DNA from: Myoxocephalus aenaeus
Lineage: Eukaryota > Chordata > Actinopteri > Perciformes > Cottidae
NCBI GenBank assembly: GCA_038501785.1
Contig: JBAMJR010000180.1
Span: 6,448,001 to 6,512,000, forward strand
Length of the DNA: 64,000 bases
Reading direction: 5' to 3'
The stretch's first letter is position 1. Each line of letters begins with the position of its first letter. The translations under genes and the position numbers were made by a program. Shown here piece by piece: positions 10,501-22,460 of the stretch. A model generated the notes under the pieces. It was not told where the DNA came from. It worked only from the letters and a program-made list of their open reading frames with translations, and did not search any database.

Positions 10501-13500
10501 ATCATTTACTAATACTTTATAAATTATCTCATTAATCATCTATAAGTCCTTAATAATTGGTTTGGAATTAATATTATTTAATTTACAAATGGGGAATCCA
10601 TCATTTATAAAGTATGAAAACCCAATCATGAAACCCATAATAGTCAAGCTTATTAATCAAGAACAGTGGTGTATAAAGTACCCAAAAGCCGTACTTGAGT
10701 AAAAGTAAAGATACCTTACTGGAAAATTACTCCAGTAAAAGTAAAAGTCACCTATTAAAATACTACTTGAGTAAAAGTCTTAAAGTATCTGATATTTTCT
10801 GTACTTAAGTATCAAAAGTATTTTTCTGATATAAAATGTACTTAAGTATTGAAAGTAAAAGTACAAGTACATGCTTTTAATAAAAAAGCAATGGGTCAGA
10901 GTTTTGAGAATTATGAAGTTTATTCTTTTAAGTGCTGTGGCCACCGTGACCAAGGACCAGGAGTTGTGTTGATACAATAACTGGGTTGGCTGGGATCATC
11001 CATATATATTATGTTCAACATAATATATTGTACCTAAGTATACTTTTGCATCTACTATGAACTTATCATCATAATTCTCCAAAAACCAATATGACACTAT
11101 GAAGGACTTGTAACAGTGTGGTTATAAGTATGCTCATTCCGCCCGCCGTGGGTCTCTTGGTACCGGTCTGTGGGTCTCTTGGTACCGGTCTGTGGGTCTC
11201 TTGGTACCGGTCTGTGGGTCTCTTGGTACCGGGCCACAGAAAGAATGAATGAAACATTTCAATTAAATAAAAAAAAATCAAGGCCGGAAAGATGTTTTAT
11301 TGTGAAAAATGACCGCATACATCCGTCTGTGGTAACCTCAGACGGAACCTCTTGACACATGTCAAGATGTTACGTTACTCTAAAAATGAAACGTAAGTCT
11401 GTTACAACTCTGTCGGTGATCTGGAAACCAAGGCAGAGTATCCTGAGATCGCCAAAAAAGCATGAAAACCTGCTTCCATTTCAACATCCTGTCTTTGTGC
11501 AGCGCGTTATAAGTTAAGCAGTAGACTGGACTAAAGGTTTAGTTAGGAGTAGACTGGAGATAACGAACACACGTCAGGTGTCGTTGTCTCCCGTCTCTCC
11601 GAGGTCGGACCCGGTCTGTGAAAATATTGTCTTCACGTAACCGGTCCGTGACGCATAAAGGTTTGGGAGCGCTGGACTAGAGGATGCAGAGGGAAAATGC
11701 AAAACATTGTGATTCGCAAAACCTGCTTGGTGGAGTCTGTGTTCCACCACAGTCCCGGATGTTTTTTTTTTCTTTCTAAAGATAGATTGGATTTTGTAGC
11801 GAGTAACGAAGGTTTCAGGAGAAATGTATCGGAGTAAAAGTATCATTTTTCTTTGCAAAATGTAGTGAAGTAAAAGTAAAAGTAAACAGAAATATAAATA
11901 GTAAAGTAGAGTACAGATATCTCAAAAAACTACTTAAGTACAGTAACGAAGTATTTCTACTTCGTTACTATACACCACTGATCAAGAATAAAACATTTAT
12001 AACTGTGTTTAGTAATTGCATACTAATGAGTGTTAATGTTGGAACAATGCTTTATAAATGATGAATTAAGTGTTTACTCATACTTAACTAAAGCTAAATA
12101 GCGCGTAGTTATTATAAAGTGTTACCGAGGTGAATATTCTATGAATCATAGTCAGTTACCTTGTACATATACTTTTTAAGGTGTGTGACAGCTGTCCTGT
12201 GAAGAGTCCCAAAGACCACCTGCTCCTCAGTGTGGGGGCAGAGGTGTATAAGGTCTGCTCAAATCCTGATGCCCTCCTGCCCTACCTCATCAAGGACAAC
12301 CCCGGGTTGCCAGTCGTCTACAACCACAAAATCAAGATCGACGTCAACACAACAGGTCAGACCTCGTTGTTGTGGACACACATGCAAACTGTTTATGAGC
12401 TACAACTTGCATGCAGAATGACCACACTTGTGATATTCTTCTTTTTTTTTCATTGAAATAATTTGTGTCAGAGTAGTATCCCCATGATTCCTGTAACCTA
12501 ACAGTGCGTGTTGAACACAAGTTATGTTGAATTATGTGTGTGTTTGTGTGTGTGTTAGCTGGATTGGAGTGGATCAGTACAGGGCTCTACCTCTCTCCTG
12601 GTATGAAGACCTACATTTCCATGCCAGCAGAGATTGTCAACAAGGGATGGAAGGTGAAGTTAACAAATTCAAATTTAAACATCAAAGTAATTAAGGTGAA
12701 AAAAGATACTGAAGATAGAAGGCTTAAATCAGTTAATTTGTTTTAATTGAAAATGAAATCCCCCCAAAACTACGTATCCTATCTATCTGCCTAGCTATCA
12801 ATCCTTACATCCGTTGACTCATACATGTAACTCTATCACAAAATATACTGCACTTTTCACCAATTATTCATAGCAATAACACATATTCCATGTCCTCCTC
12901 AGATCCAGATCGGTTGTCAAACAGACACACTGAATCATGACGAGTTGAAGAGAGCGCCGTGTGTCTACGATAGTTTTCCTGTCACCTCAGAGATGATGCA
13001 GGTGTGGCACCTGTGGGGGGGACTCATCTACCTGGTGGCTCCACCCAACACAAAGGTGGAGGGGGTAGAGGCCACAGTGCAGATGGCTGTACCTGCACCA
13101 TACTATAAATCTGGTGAGTCCGTGGTGGTTTACGCTGCTATATAAGAGTTCTGATACGATTATTAACAATTAGAAGCAGAGGCAAGGCAGGTATGGTGAG
13201 CAATGACGCGGTCAGGAATGAGAGTAGAGATAATGCTAGGTGGATGTGCTGAATGGGATCAAAAATGTTTAGACATGAGTTACGTGGAGACTGGACCCAT
13301 GACAACATGTAAGTGTGTTTCTCCCTGGCGATAAACAGGGGCATGTTGTATTGTTTTTCCAGCATCGCTTAAGGAGAACATTTGAACATATGAACATTTA
13401 CTGATGCAGAATGTGCAAGCAGGTATACATCCGTTGTGTGCAGTCTATTTACCTCTAACCTACATTCAAAAGTAGTTTTTATTCATGAAACAAATTACAT

Positions 13501-15566
13501 ATTTTTGTCTAAACTCCCAATGCCAGCCGAGGTTATTGTAATAGTAAACATTTTGAATATTTGTCTTTCTTCTCAGGCGTGACCACAGCAGCTGAATGGT
13601 TGGTGCTGCGCACAGCTCCCTCCCCCTGGGCGGAGCTGGAGTTTGACAACATCATCCTCACTGTGCCATCGAACGTCGTTCGGAGCCTGGATCGCCCCGA
13701 CGAGTTGGCGGCCCTTTGGGATGAGATGATGAGGGGCATCGCTGACCTGGCTGTCATACCTCACAAATTTCCTCGCAAAGAACGCTTTGTTACTGATGTG
13801 CAGATTTCCCATGGTAAGTGTCTTTTGAGGTGACATTTATAATATTAATAACTTTATTTATATAGCACCCTTCGAAACAAAGCTTTGACAGACAAAGTCA
13901 CTAAAGCAAGGAAGCACAAAAACTAAGAAAAGAGTTAAAACCTGATATTGAACAGTAATAGATGAAATGATAAAACCAATCGATACGATACAAATAAAAA
14001 ATAAAAAATTTAATTAAATAATTAAATCAATTTAAATATATCAATAATAAAATACAGCAGTAAAGTGAAGACATCACATAAAAGCTAGTCTTTAATAAGG
14101 GGCTTTGATGTCAGAAGGACCCCACCTGAGGAAATAAGGCTGCTAAGGCTCATAAGGGGTCAACATTTCTTCCACATATTTTGGGGCAAGACTCAGACGT
14201 GCTCAGTGATCAGTAAAATCTTAAAATCAAATCTAAAACGGAACAGGAACCAATGACGAGAAGCCAGGGTTGGGGTGGGACTTTCGGTTGATGCCAGAGA
14301 GAAGGGAGTCTTGAAAAGATAAATGCATGAATACCTGATGTATTGATTAAGGACCTTAACAGCAGCACAGGCCAAAGTGAGCCATGTGTTCTTTGCTTTG
14401 TGTAATTTGGATGCACTTGTATGAGGCTGAGCTCATCTCAGTGACCACACATGTCACCTGCTCCGTCCAGGCTGGATGCACTGTGGTTATCCCATCATGG
14501 CACACCAGCCCACAGCAGCTGAGCTGGTCGACGTTCACCTTGTTAGGACTAAAGGCCTGTGGGGGCCCATCCATGAACTGGGACACAACCAACAGAGAGG
14601 CTGCTGGGAATTCCCACCGAACACCACAGAGTGCACATGCAACCTGTGGTCGGTGTATGTGCACGAGGAGGTGCTGGGGATCCCATTGGCAAAGGTGGAG
14701 TTAATCCTTCCTGGAGTAATGTGTCCTTCCATTGTGCTCACACTCTTTTAATATTGTGTCATTTCACTTTGATCAGTAATAGAATGTGTTTAATGCAGAC
14801 GGAGCAATTATTGACCGCAACAAAAAGAAAGTCTCTGGCAGAAGAGTATGTGAAGGGGGGAAGGAAACTCAGCAGCTGGGATGGGTTTGTGGCTCTGGAG
14901 ACGTACTTGCAGGTGAGAGACAACTTATTCATACAGTATTCCTATGAAACTATTCCTGGTTACACTGGGTCTGCATCTATACCAGCCCCGTAGAGCCAGA
15001 GGGCATCACGGCACAAGCATTTTCTAAATACTAGATACACAAGATCTACAATCTAATCTTCAAAACAGAAACTAACGCGGACATCTGTTGAACTTGAATT
15101 CCTTTCTACTAGTGGAGTAAAAAATTTAAACATTTGGCCTCATGGGGGCATTAAAGGAAATGTCATGTTGTTACCCGAAACACAAATATTTACCCTCTAT
15201 ACAGAGAGACACCTTAGGCATGTTGTTAGATTGGTTTCACGTTTTTCAGTGTGAACCCCAAATGATGTTATGAATAATTATACTCACATTTCCATTTACC
15301 TCTCTCTCTCTCTTTACTTGTAGCTCCAGGATAAGTTTGGCTGGGATGCCTTTAAGAAGGTGTTTGCTGCCTACCACAAGATGAGCGACTTCCCAAAGGA
15401 CAACGACGGAAAGATGAACCTGTATGCTGTGACCTTCTCCCAGACTGTGGGGATGAACCTGTCTGCCTTCTTTAAGGCCTGGAGCTGGCCCATAGAAACA
15501 GCCACGGAGGAGAAACTCTCCAACCTGCCTCCCTGGAGCGACCACCCCATGGTCCAGTACGACTGA
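3350..15566 (+). CDS. tcaf: TRPM8 channel-associated factor (TCAF), gene 1
   Basis: Eleven coding exons: 3350-3981, 6134-6350, 8152-8449, 8646-8947, 12181-12355, 12559-12653, 12903-13113, 13577-13813, 14471-14694, 14799-14912, 15324-15566. All junctions are GT-AG, phases match throughout, and the total is 2748 nt (915 residues plus stop), close to the length I recall for mammalian TCAF1. Exon 1 (residues 1-210, MSTQRNQSYK) and exons 2-4 (about 211-483) form two related repeats; GRGRIVVLGHEG and GQGRVVVITHEG are the matching strands. Exons 6-11 form the peptidase-M60-like domain with a zincin motif HELGH at residues 757-761 (14572-14586). TCAF proteins bind the cold/menthol channel TRPM8 and affect its gating and surface delivery (family knowledge); no signal peptide is evident. 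Introns 1, 2 and 4 carry hAT-type insertions that gene 2 lacks. The start was chosen because both copies keep it downstream of the TATA box. Confidence 0.92.
4369..5637. mobile_element. Non-autonomous hAT element in TCAF gene 1 intron 1
   Basis: The ends are CAGTGTTTTTCAACC on the left and an inverted CAGTCATTGTCAACC on the right. Both lead into a GCCGCGGCACA motif. The element is flanked by a perfect 8-bp target duplication CCCTAACA (4361-4368 and 5638-5645), diagnostic of hAT-superfamily transposition. It is 1269 bp long and contains no transposase ORF. It is absent from gene 2, whose intron 1 is lost. Confidence 0.88.
7259..7450. repeat. 45-bp tandem repeat, about 4 copies
   Basis: A unit beginning GTAAACAAGGG and ending GTGCACATTTCAG is repeated head to tail about four times with few changes, inside the hAT element in intron 2 of TCAF gene 1. 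There are no unique spacers between units, so this is a minisatellite. Confidence 0.85.
7454..7515. repeat. (AG)n microsatellite
   Basis: About 31 uninterrupted AG units directly follow the 45-bp minisatellite within the same hAT element. Confidence 0.97.
10664..11980. mobile_element. hAT element nested inside the foldback element
   Basis: The inverted ends CAGTGGTGTATA / TATACACCACTG are flanked by a perfect 8-bp duplication ATCAAGAA (10656-10663 and 11981-11988). The subterminal AAAAGTAC/ACTTAAGTA repeats are typical of a common non-autonomous fish hAT family (recalled). It holds a 22-bp minisatellite at 11148-11235. A further degenerate fragment around 11600-11675 resembles the end of another hAT family. 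Confidence 0.88.
11148..11235. repeat. 22-bp tandem repeat, 4 copies
   Basis: The unit GTGGGTCTCTTGGTACCGGT plus CT is repeated four times with only the last copy changed. It lies inside the nested hAT element. Confidence 0.9.
13814..14470. other. TCAF gene 1 intron 8, interspersed repeat remnants
   Basis: From about 13840 the intron reads as an old interspersed repeat (ACTTTATTTATATAGCACC onward, a sequence common in fish). A second part near 14100-14290 may be LINE-derived. I cannot assign a family, and no coding exon is hidden here, since the flanking exons join in phase. Confidence 0.4.
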
Positions 15567-18500
15567 ACCTCTGCTGATTAAAAATGCAGATTGATGGGTT
15601 TCAATGAGTGCCACATTCTTGATAATGAGTATTTAGTGGGTAATCTATTTAACTGACTTTCTGTTCTATCAATGAATATGATCATCTCAGAGGGGGGGGT
15701 GATCAGTGTGTACCTTTGCAGTTAGTGCCACATCGCACAAGCTGTTTGCGTGCAACAGCATCAGTATAAGACATTCTAGATAAGGAAAGCAGAAACTTGG
15801 GACTTTCACATCATATTAACGCTGGCTGGTAATTTTTTTTTCTTTTCTATTTTTAATGATGGTAATTGATTTTGGCTGTGTTTATGAGATGAATAACAGT
15901 TTCACTATGTTTGTGTTATTTTGCCTTTTTTTTGTCACTTTAAAATGTCTCACTATAAAGCAAGGAATCTGTCTTTCTTTCTGTCTCTGTGTGTGTCCTT
16001 CACATATCTCATCTGATCTACACCGCTTTGTCGAATTAGTTGCAATGTGGACACGTGTCACCTTCAATACTTATGAGCTTTGAGTAAACAAGCCCACAGG
16101 AGTCCAGCATGTCGTCTGCTGCCGGCAGACTGCTGGATGCTGGACACAGCCTGCTAACCCTATGAATGCTGGGTAACGTTACAAGCAAACTCCTCTTCAC
16201 CTCCCTTGAGTCAATGAGTGGATAGCCTACAGAACCACTCTAGTTATGTACATTTTTGCCATATTAACTTATAACTTCAACTGTGCCTCCACTTGTTAAA
16301 TCCACGCTCCACTTTCTACCTGCGGTGGTTATGTCAAAGCAAGTATAACAAATACGCCTGTTTGGAAATGTTTCATCCCCCCTTTTCTCACTTTTTGGTT
16401 TGTTATTGGCAGTAGCATTGAAGCATTAAAAAATCTCTCTGAAGTAAAACTATTAACCATTGATAGTGACAGTCCTGCATTTAAATGTTTACAGTGAAGA
16501 GTGAAAGAGAGGCTTTATCAGAGCAATGTTGGCTCTCTTAAACTTACTTAACATCTGTTGAAGGTGGAGCTTTCAACTCTAAACTCTGCTGCTGGATAGT
16601 TTGATGAATAATAATGCATTATAGTTTAATTGTTACACCTTGTGGATCAAATCAGCACTGCACTGGTAGGCTACCGATAAACCATAGCTCTCAAACTTAA
16701 GGCCCGTGGGCCGAATTCCGGCCCACCACGTCATTTTATGTGGCCCGCAACAGCTTGAAAGGCATATGATATGATTGTCTTAAAATTAAAGTATATGCTG
16801 CTATGCGACCATAGGCAACATCTCCCACACCGTGAGAAAGCAGTGTTTCCATATACCGTGAGTAGACCGTGTTTGTCCTGTCGGATCTGGTTTTTGTGCT
16901 TCTTGTTCCTGTCCGTTTTTTGGATTCCTGTTTGTGTTCTAACACAAAGCTCTGACTGACTGGTTGGAGGAATGCTTTTGAAAAAGATTATGCAAATCTG
17001 CTTTGCCCTGTGAAACTGCTCAACTGCAGTGTTATTCGTGAATGTATTGTTCAAAACAAGATCAATCACATCAGGTATGGTTCATATTTGTGGTTACTCT
17101 TATAAACATGTGTTTGCAGTGCATGTGTTAGACTACCAAACTTAACTTTTCCTTTACTATCTAATTGACTTGAAAGCTAAATAAGCACCACATCAAATTC
17201 CACTCCACTGAGGCGTTAAAGAGCGAGGGGTGTTGCCCCCAACTGCTCTGGAGAAATCTTACATGTTGGGGGAAAAAAGAAGAGAAAAGGATATTATTGT
17301 TAACTAGTTTGGAGACCCCAATAGTGCTCTGGAAGTATTTGTTTGTAGCTATATCTTTGGCGTTTAAAGACTCATAAAGCCCCAACAGAAGTCCATTTGA
17401 CTTTGTTAACTTCAATCAAAGGAGGCGTGTCCTACTGCCTGTATAGAATCACAAGCACCTGCTACCTGGAAGGGATCTGATCATGTAAACCCCTATGAAG
17501 GCCAAAATAGTGTACTCAGGCTAAATGTGACCTTTGATCTTTTGTGATGATAGGTCAAATTAATCAAATTTACAACAAAAGAGGAAACTAATATTGTATT
17601 TCAAGATGATGTTTCTCTGTCAGAGATAACCCGTCGAAACATTCCTATCTCCCACAAAAATGACATTCCAATGTCACTGAACTGCAATCTCTACTACATT
17701 TCAGGGACATGTGTTTTCCTCTCAGATTACGGTCACAGTTTTCAACAGTTTTAAACAGCCCCCCTCCCAAAGCAGGCTTCTGCATAACAGTGTTATTGGA
17801 TGGGAACTTCATTTTTATGAGACAGTGCCATGCTGGTTTGTCCAACATGCTAAAGAGCTGGTAATCTGTTGCATTAGTTCCCAACCCAAGTCCAGCCTGA
17901 CGGTCTGCATCCCCCTACAGCTCCAGAGGTCACTCTGAGGTCACGAGACAGGTAACATGGTAGAAAAGAAGTAAATAGAACTAACTCATCTGGTTTGTGC
18001 TCTTGTAAGATTGTTGTATCTCAATGGCATTTGGACCAGAGCATTTGACCAACATGATATCTTCTCATCTTGACCCTTTGACCTCTTCTGTACCATTCAA
18101 TGCAGGATTTAAGTGTGACAAATCAATCAACGAGGTAGGTAAATTATATGTGTGTTTAATAAGAATAAACCAACTGTCTATTTATTTTTCAATTGTCATT
18201 ATCTATTGCCTCGTGATCGACACATGCTCACTCTTCCATGTAGGAATGTTTGGTTCTAAAATGACACAAATATAACAAGTAAATACATGATACAACTATG
18301 CTGCAAATTAACCATGAACATTAAATATCAGAGGAAATAAACAGCATTAAATACATCTGTATCAATAACCTAGTTAATTAACAAAAACACAGGTACATTT
18401 AACTAAATGTATGGTTTAGATACACGTATACTGCCATCTACTGGTATAAAGGTAAACCTGCACTCTGCATCTCCTCATAAAATAAAATAAAATAATCCTG

Positions 18501-19040
18501 TATTAGTCCCGCAGTGGGGAAATTGCAGGATTACAGCAGCAGTGCACACATGAGACACATAGTAAATCGAAATCAAGTAATATAAATAAACAGTAAAAAC
18601 AGTAAAGAAAATAATCCACAATAGCAATATTAAATATACACTACAGACGGAATAAAAAGTATATAAAGGTTTATTTATTTATATTGATTAATTAATGTTC
18701 TTCTAAAGTTACCCTGCTATGTAACGAACAAATGAACAAAACGTACACGAACCGACAAGCAGGAAAAGCATATATTTTGCGCAGATATCCTAATTTACAA
18801 ATATTACTGGGTATATTCCATAGCTCAAAAACACAAATATTGACAATTTCTATAATTTATCAATATTATTATAATTTTTATAATTAATAATATTATGAAT
18901 ACATATACAGTATATACATGCGACATCCCTGTTCCAGGACCTCACATCGGATCAGAAAAAAAACTTTCACAGGGAAAAAAGAAAGAAACCTTCGGGAGAG
19001 CAACAGAGGAGGATCCCTCTGTTGCAAACCTGAGCCAGCC
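15567..19040. other. Spacer between TCAF gene 1 and the second block
   Basis: No gene is recognisable. Visible pieces are a hairpin at about 16102-16145 (arms GTCCAGCAT/ATGCTGGAC), a segment at 16390-16565 homologous to 230-420, a hAT-like end near 16690-16750 (GGCCCGTGGGCC), AT-rich sequence at 18280-18900, and an old fish repeat at about 18490-18600 (TATTAGTCCCGCAGTGGGG). No clear poly(A) signal for gene 1 was identified beyond an ATTAAA at about 15578. Confidence 0.6.
16390..16565. repeat. Third copy of the sequence preceding the LINE
   Basis: This segment is diverged but clearly homologous to 230-420 and 19620-19810; shared words include TTATTGGCAGT and AACTATTGATAGT-like stretches, in the same order. 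It lies about 820 bp downstream of the gene 1 stop and has no LINE attached, so this sequence belongs to the TCAF locus rather than to the LINE. Confidence 0.75.
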
Positions 19041-19419
19041 CTAACTATTAATGCTCTCAAAGAGGAAAGTCTTGAGTCTACTCTTAAATGAAGTGACTGT
19101 GTTTGCCCCCAGGACTGAAAGTGGAAGCTGGTTCCACAGAAGAGGAGCTTGATAACTGAAGGCTCTGGCTCCCGTCCTACTTTTTAAGACTCTAGGAATC
19201 ACAAGTAGCCCCGCATTCAGTGAGCGCAGCTCTCTAGTGGGGTAATATGGTACTAAGCTCCTTGAGATGTGATGGTGCCTCACCAATTAAGGCTTTGTAG
19301 GTAAGGAGTAGGATTTTAAATGTGATTCTTGATTTTACACGAAGCCAGTGGAGAGCAGCTAATACAGGAGTAATAATGTGATCTCTTTTCTTAGTTTTTG
19401 TTAGTACAAGCTGCAGCAT
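19041..19419 (-). mobile_element. Degenerate LINE fragment (RT C-terminal region)
   Basis: The minus strand encodes two out-of-frame peptides that belong together: HIITPVLAALHWLRVKSRI with FKILLLTYKAL, then ARAFSYQAPLLWNQLPLSV with FKSRLKTFLF. These are hallmarks of the C-terminal part of fish non-LTR retrotransposon ORFs (recalled). A frameshift near 19235-19290 breaks the frame. The duplicated block, as far as this window shows it, begins inside this fragment at 19391. Confidence 0.75.
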
Positions 19420-19649
19420 TCTGGATCAACTGGAGAGATTTCAGAAGTCCTAGCTTGAATAAATGCTGAGGTGACTGAGGTCTTTTGGAGTGCAGGGAGC
19501 ACTCCAAAAGACCTTCTTCAACTCTGTGGTGGCCTCGGCCATTTTTTATGGAGTGGTCTGCTGGAGCAGCAGCATCTCGAGAGCTGACAGGAAGAGACGA
19601 AATGCATTGTCTTGCTTCCTCCCCCTTTCTCTAACTGGGTTTTTAGTTA

Positions 19650-21590
19650 TTGGCAGTGGTAGGTGAAGTACTCAAACATATTTCTGATGGAAAACTATTA
19701 ACTATTGATAGTAAAAGGCCTGCCTTTAAATGCTTACTTCAAGTGAAGAGTGAAAAAGAGCTTTATCAGAACAAGTTGTCTCTCTATAAATTACTTTTCA
19801 GGACACTAGTTTCTGTGCTTTCAGGTATCTGCAGTGTGCTAAATGACGTTACATATTGTTCTGCCAAATCCCTTCACATGATCACTGTCTCTTGTGAACT
19901 GCGACTGGCTGACGACCTGAATGTCTTCTATTGCAGGTTTGACAAGCCCACTTCCACCCCGCCCAACTGCTCCATCATCGAACAATCACCTCCACTCTCT
20001 GCCTCACCTCTCCCATCCAACCCCCCACCGGCACTGAGGATCTGCGAAGAGGATGTGAGTCGGCTCTTTCAGCGACAGAAGATCAGGAAGGCTCCGGGCC
20101 CAGACGGTGTGTCCCCCTCCTGCCTGAAAGTATGTGCTGACCAGCTGGCCCCCATCTTCACGGAGATCTTCAACCGATCACTGGAGCTATGTGAAGTCCC
20201 TTCCTGCTTCAAGCGCTCCTTGATCATCCCGGTCCCCAAGAAATCCTCCATCACAGGATTAAATGACTACAGACCCGTCGCCCTGACGTCTGTGGTCATG
20301 AAGTCCTTTGAGAGGCTGGTGTTGACCCACCTGAAGGACATCACAGGGCCCCTGCAGTTTGCCTACCGTGGAAACAGGTCGGTGGATGATGCAGTAAATA
20401 TGGGACTGCACCATATTCTGCAACACCTCGACTCCCCAGGGAGATATACAAGGGTTCTGTTTGTGGACTTCAGCTCTGCATTCAACACGATCATCCCGGA
20501 GGTTCTTCAACCCAAACTCTCCCAGCTCACCGTGCCAGCCCCCACCTGTCGGTGGATCACAAACTTCCTGACAGACAGGACGCAGCAGGTGAGGCTGGGA
20601 AAAATCATATCCAGCACCCGGACTATAAGCACTGGCGCCCCCCAGGGATGTGTGCTCTCTCCACTGCTCTTCTCCCTCTACACCAACGACTGCACCTCAG
20701 GGGACCCGTCTGTTAAACTCCTGAAGTTCGCAGACGACACAACGGTCAGCGGCCTCATCAGCGACGGGGACGAGTCTGCGTACAGACGGGAGGTTGAACA
20801 GCTGGTCCTCTGGTGTGGTCAGAACCACCTGGAGCTGAACAAGGCCAAAACTGTACAGATGACAGTAGACTTCAGGAGGAGCCCCCCAACACTACCCCCC
20901 CTAACAATACACAACAGCACTGTTTCTGCGGTGGAGACCTTCAAGTTTCTGGGATCCACAATCTCCCGGGACCTGAAGTGGACTGCCAACATCAACACCA
21001 TCCGCAAAAAGGCCCAGCAGAGGCTGTGCTTCCTGCGCCAGCTCAGGAAGTTCAACCTGCCTCAGGAGCTGCTGATCCTGTTCTACTCCGCCATCATCCA
21101 GTCTGTCCTCTGCTCTTCCATCACTGTGTGGTTTGGATCGGCCACCAAACAGGACAGAGTCAGACTCCAACGGATCGTCAGGTCTGCAGAGAGAACCATT
21201 GGTTCCAGCCTGCCCTCCATCCTGGACTTGCACACCTCCAGAGTCAGGAAGCGGGCTGTAAAGATCACCACAGACCCCTCACACCCTGGACACAAGCTGT
21301 TCAACTCCTCCCCTCTGGGAGGCGCTACAGAGCACTGTACGCCAAAACCACCAGACACAGAAACAGCTTCTTCCCACTGGCCGTCACTCTGATGAACAGT
21401 TAAACAGACTCTTCATCTGCACTATCTGCACTTTTTTTGTTTTTTACTACTGTCTTTAATGTCCTTTTTATATTTTTTATATTTATCTTGTATATTGTGT
21501 GTGAAAAAAGTACGAAGAGCAAGTGAAACCGGAGTCAAATTCCATGTATGTGCAAATTTACATGGCCATTAAAGCTGATTCTGATTCTGA
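19650..21590 (+). mobile_element. 5'-truncated LINE, RT domain, copy 2
   Basis: The 580-residue ORF at 19650-21392 matches copy 1 but keeps the catalytic FADD box (20727-20738) and FVDFSSAFNT. It lacks the 12-bp duplication seen in copy 1. It shares the same C-terminal frameshift: the RALYAKTTRHRNSFFPLAVT peptide is in an overlapping frame ending at 21403. It also lacks an endonuclease domain, so it is not autonomous. The N-terminal ~80 codons are flanking sequence. The 3' end is ATTAAAGCTGATTCTGATTC followed by TGA. Confidence 0.88.
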
Positions 21591-21610
21591 AATAACTCTT
21601 TTCATTACAG

Positions 21611-21847
21611 AGACCATGTCATGGTTGGCTGGACCAACGGGGGGGGTTGGTGTTGTGCCAAAGCTCAAACTTCTCAGCGAGTCAGTGTTAAAATACGAGC
21701 AGACAAAGACCTGAATTTATGTGCACGGCCTACAGCGATGATCATGTTGAGGAAATCCAAGACTTTGAAGAAGAGGGAGTCCATCAATAAATCCGGATTG
21801 GCGAACACAAACACGCTGGGAAAAACCCAACGGCAGATTTCTCAAGG
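21611..21847 (+). pseudogene. Relic TCAF exon 3 (copy 2)
   Basis: Near-identical to 2234-2470, with the same acceptor remnant, the same frameshifting deletions and the same in-frame stop. The damage therefore predates duplication of the block. Confidence 0.8.
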
Positions 21848-22156
21848 ATGACAACAAGTTTAATTAAATGTTTTATTGTTGCAACTCGTTTTGGCCTTGA
21901 CTGTTTACTTGACAGCGCGTTGTCACAGACAATAAACAGTGTGGCCGTATGCTGCTTCCTGCAGCTACTGCTTAAAAATGTTTACAACGCGATTAGTTCG
22001 TGTTATATTGGACATTTTTTGGGGAAAAAACAATGCATCTCTATTATTGACTAATCCAGCAAATGCAATCCTCATCACATTGATGCAAATGTAATAGTAG
22101 TATTCTGCTCAAATGAAGGACTTGTAATGGGATGTTCTATAAAATTAAGGTCTTAA

Positions 22157-22460
22157 TGTAACGATGAGAAGGACAAGGACCCAGAAGCACGACGCTCGAA
22201 ACAGTGGTAGCAAAATAAGAATCCTTTACTTGCAGGAACAGACAGAAACAGGTGAACACGAAATACAATCTGGCAGGGGACAAGTGCAAGTGAGGGGACC
22301 TAAGTAGTGAAGACTAATGAGGGAATGTGCTACAGGTGAGACGGGCATGTGACTGACGGAATGAGGGGGCCGTGGAGCAAGATCTGAAATGACAGGACAG
22401 TTAGTAAACAGACAGGATGAAAACAACTAGCAGTGAAGTGTGTGGCGCTGAACCGTGACA
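22157..22460. mobile_element. LTR-like element, TG...CA ends, 5-bp duplication
   Basis: The element begins TGTAACGATGAG and ends ACCGTGACA, and is flanked by CTTAA on both sides (22152-22156 and 22461-22465). TG...CA ends with a 5-bp target duplication suit a solo LTR. The imperfect short inverted ends (TGTAACG/CGTGACA) would also allow a non-autonomous DNA element. No coding capacity. The copy in the first block is cut short. Confidence 0.5.

Larger units (their letters stand above)
9068..12126. mobile_element. Foldback DNA transposon in TCAF gene 1 intron 4 (host of a nested hAT)
   Basis: The two ends are long inverted repeats of roughly 100 bp starting GGTAACACTTTATAATAAC. They are flanked by a perfect 8-bp duplication GAGGTGAA (9060-9067 and 12127-12134). 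Further inverted pairs lie inside: about 9190-9365 against 10440-10620, and about 9570-9800 against 10000-10410, with GCTAGC-rich palindromes near 9640 and 10310. No transposase ORF is visible. Another element (10664-11980) interrupts the right arm. The superfamily is not certain; an 8-bp duplication fits hAT or P-like elements. Confidence 0.82.
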
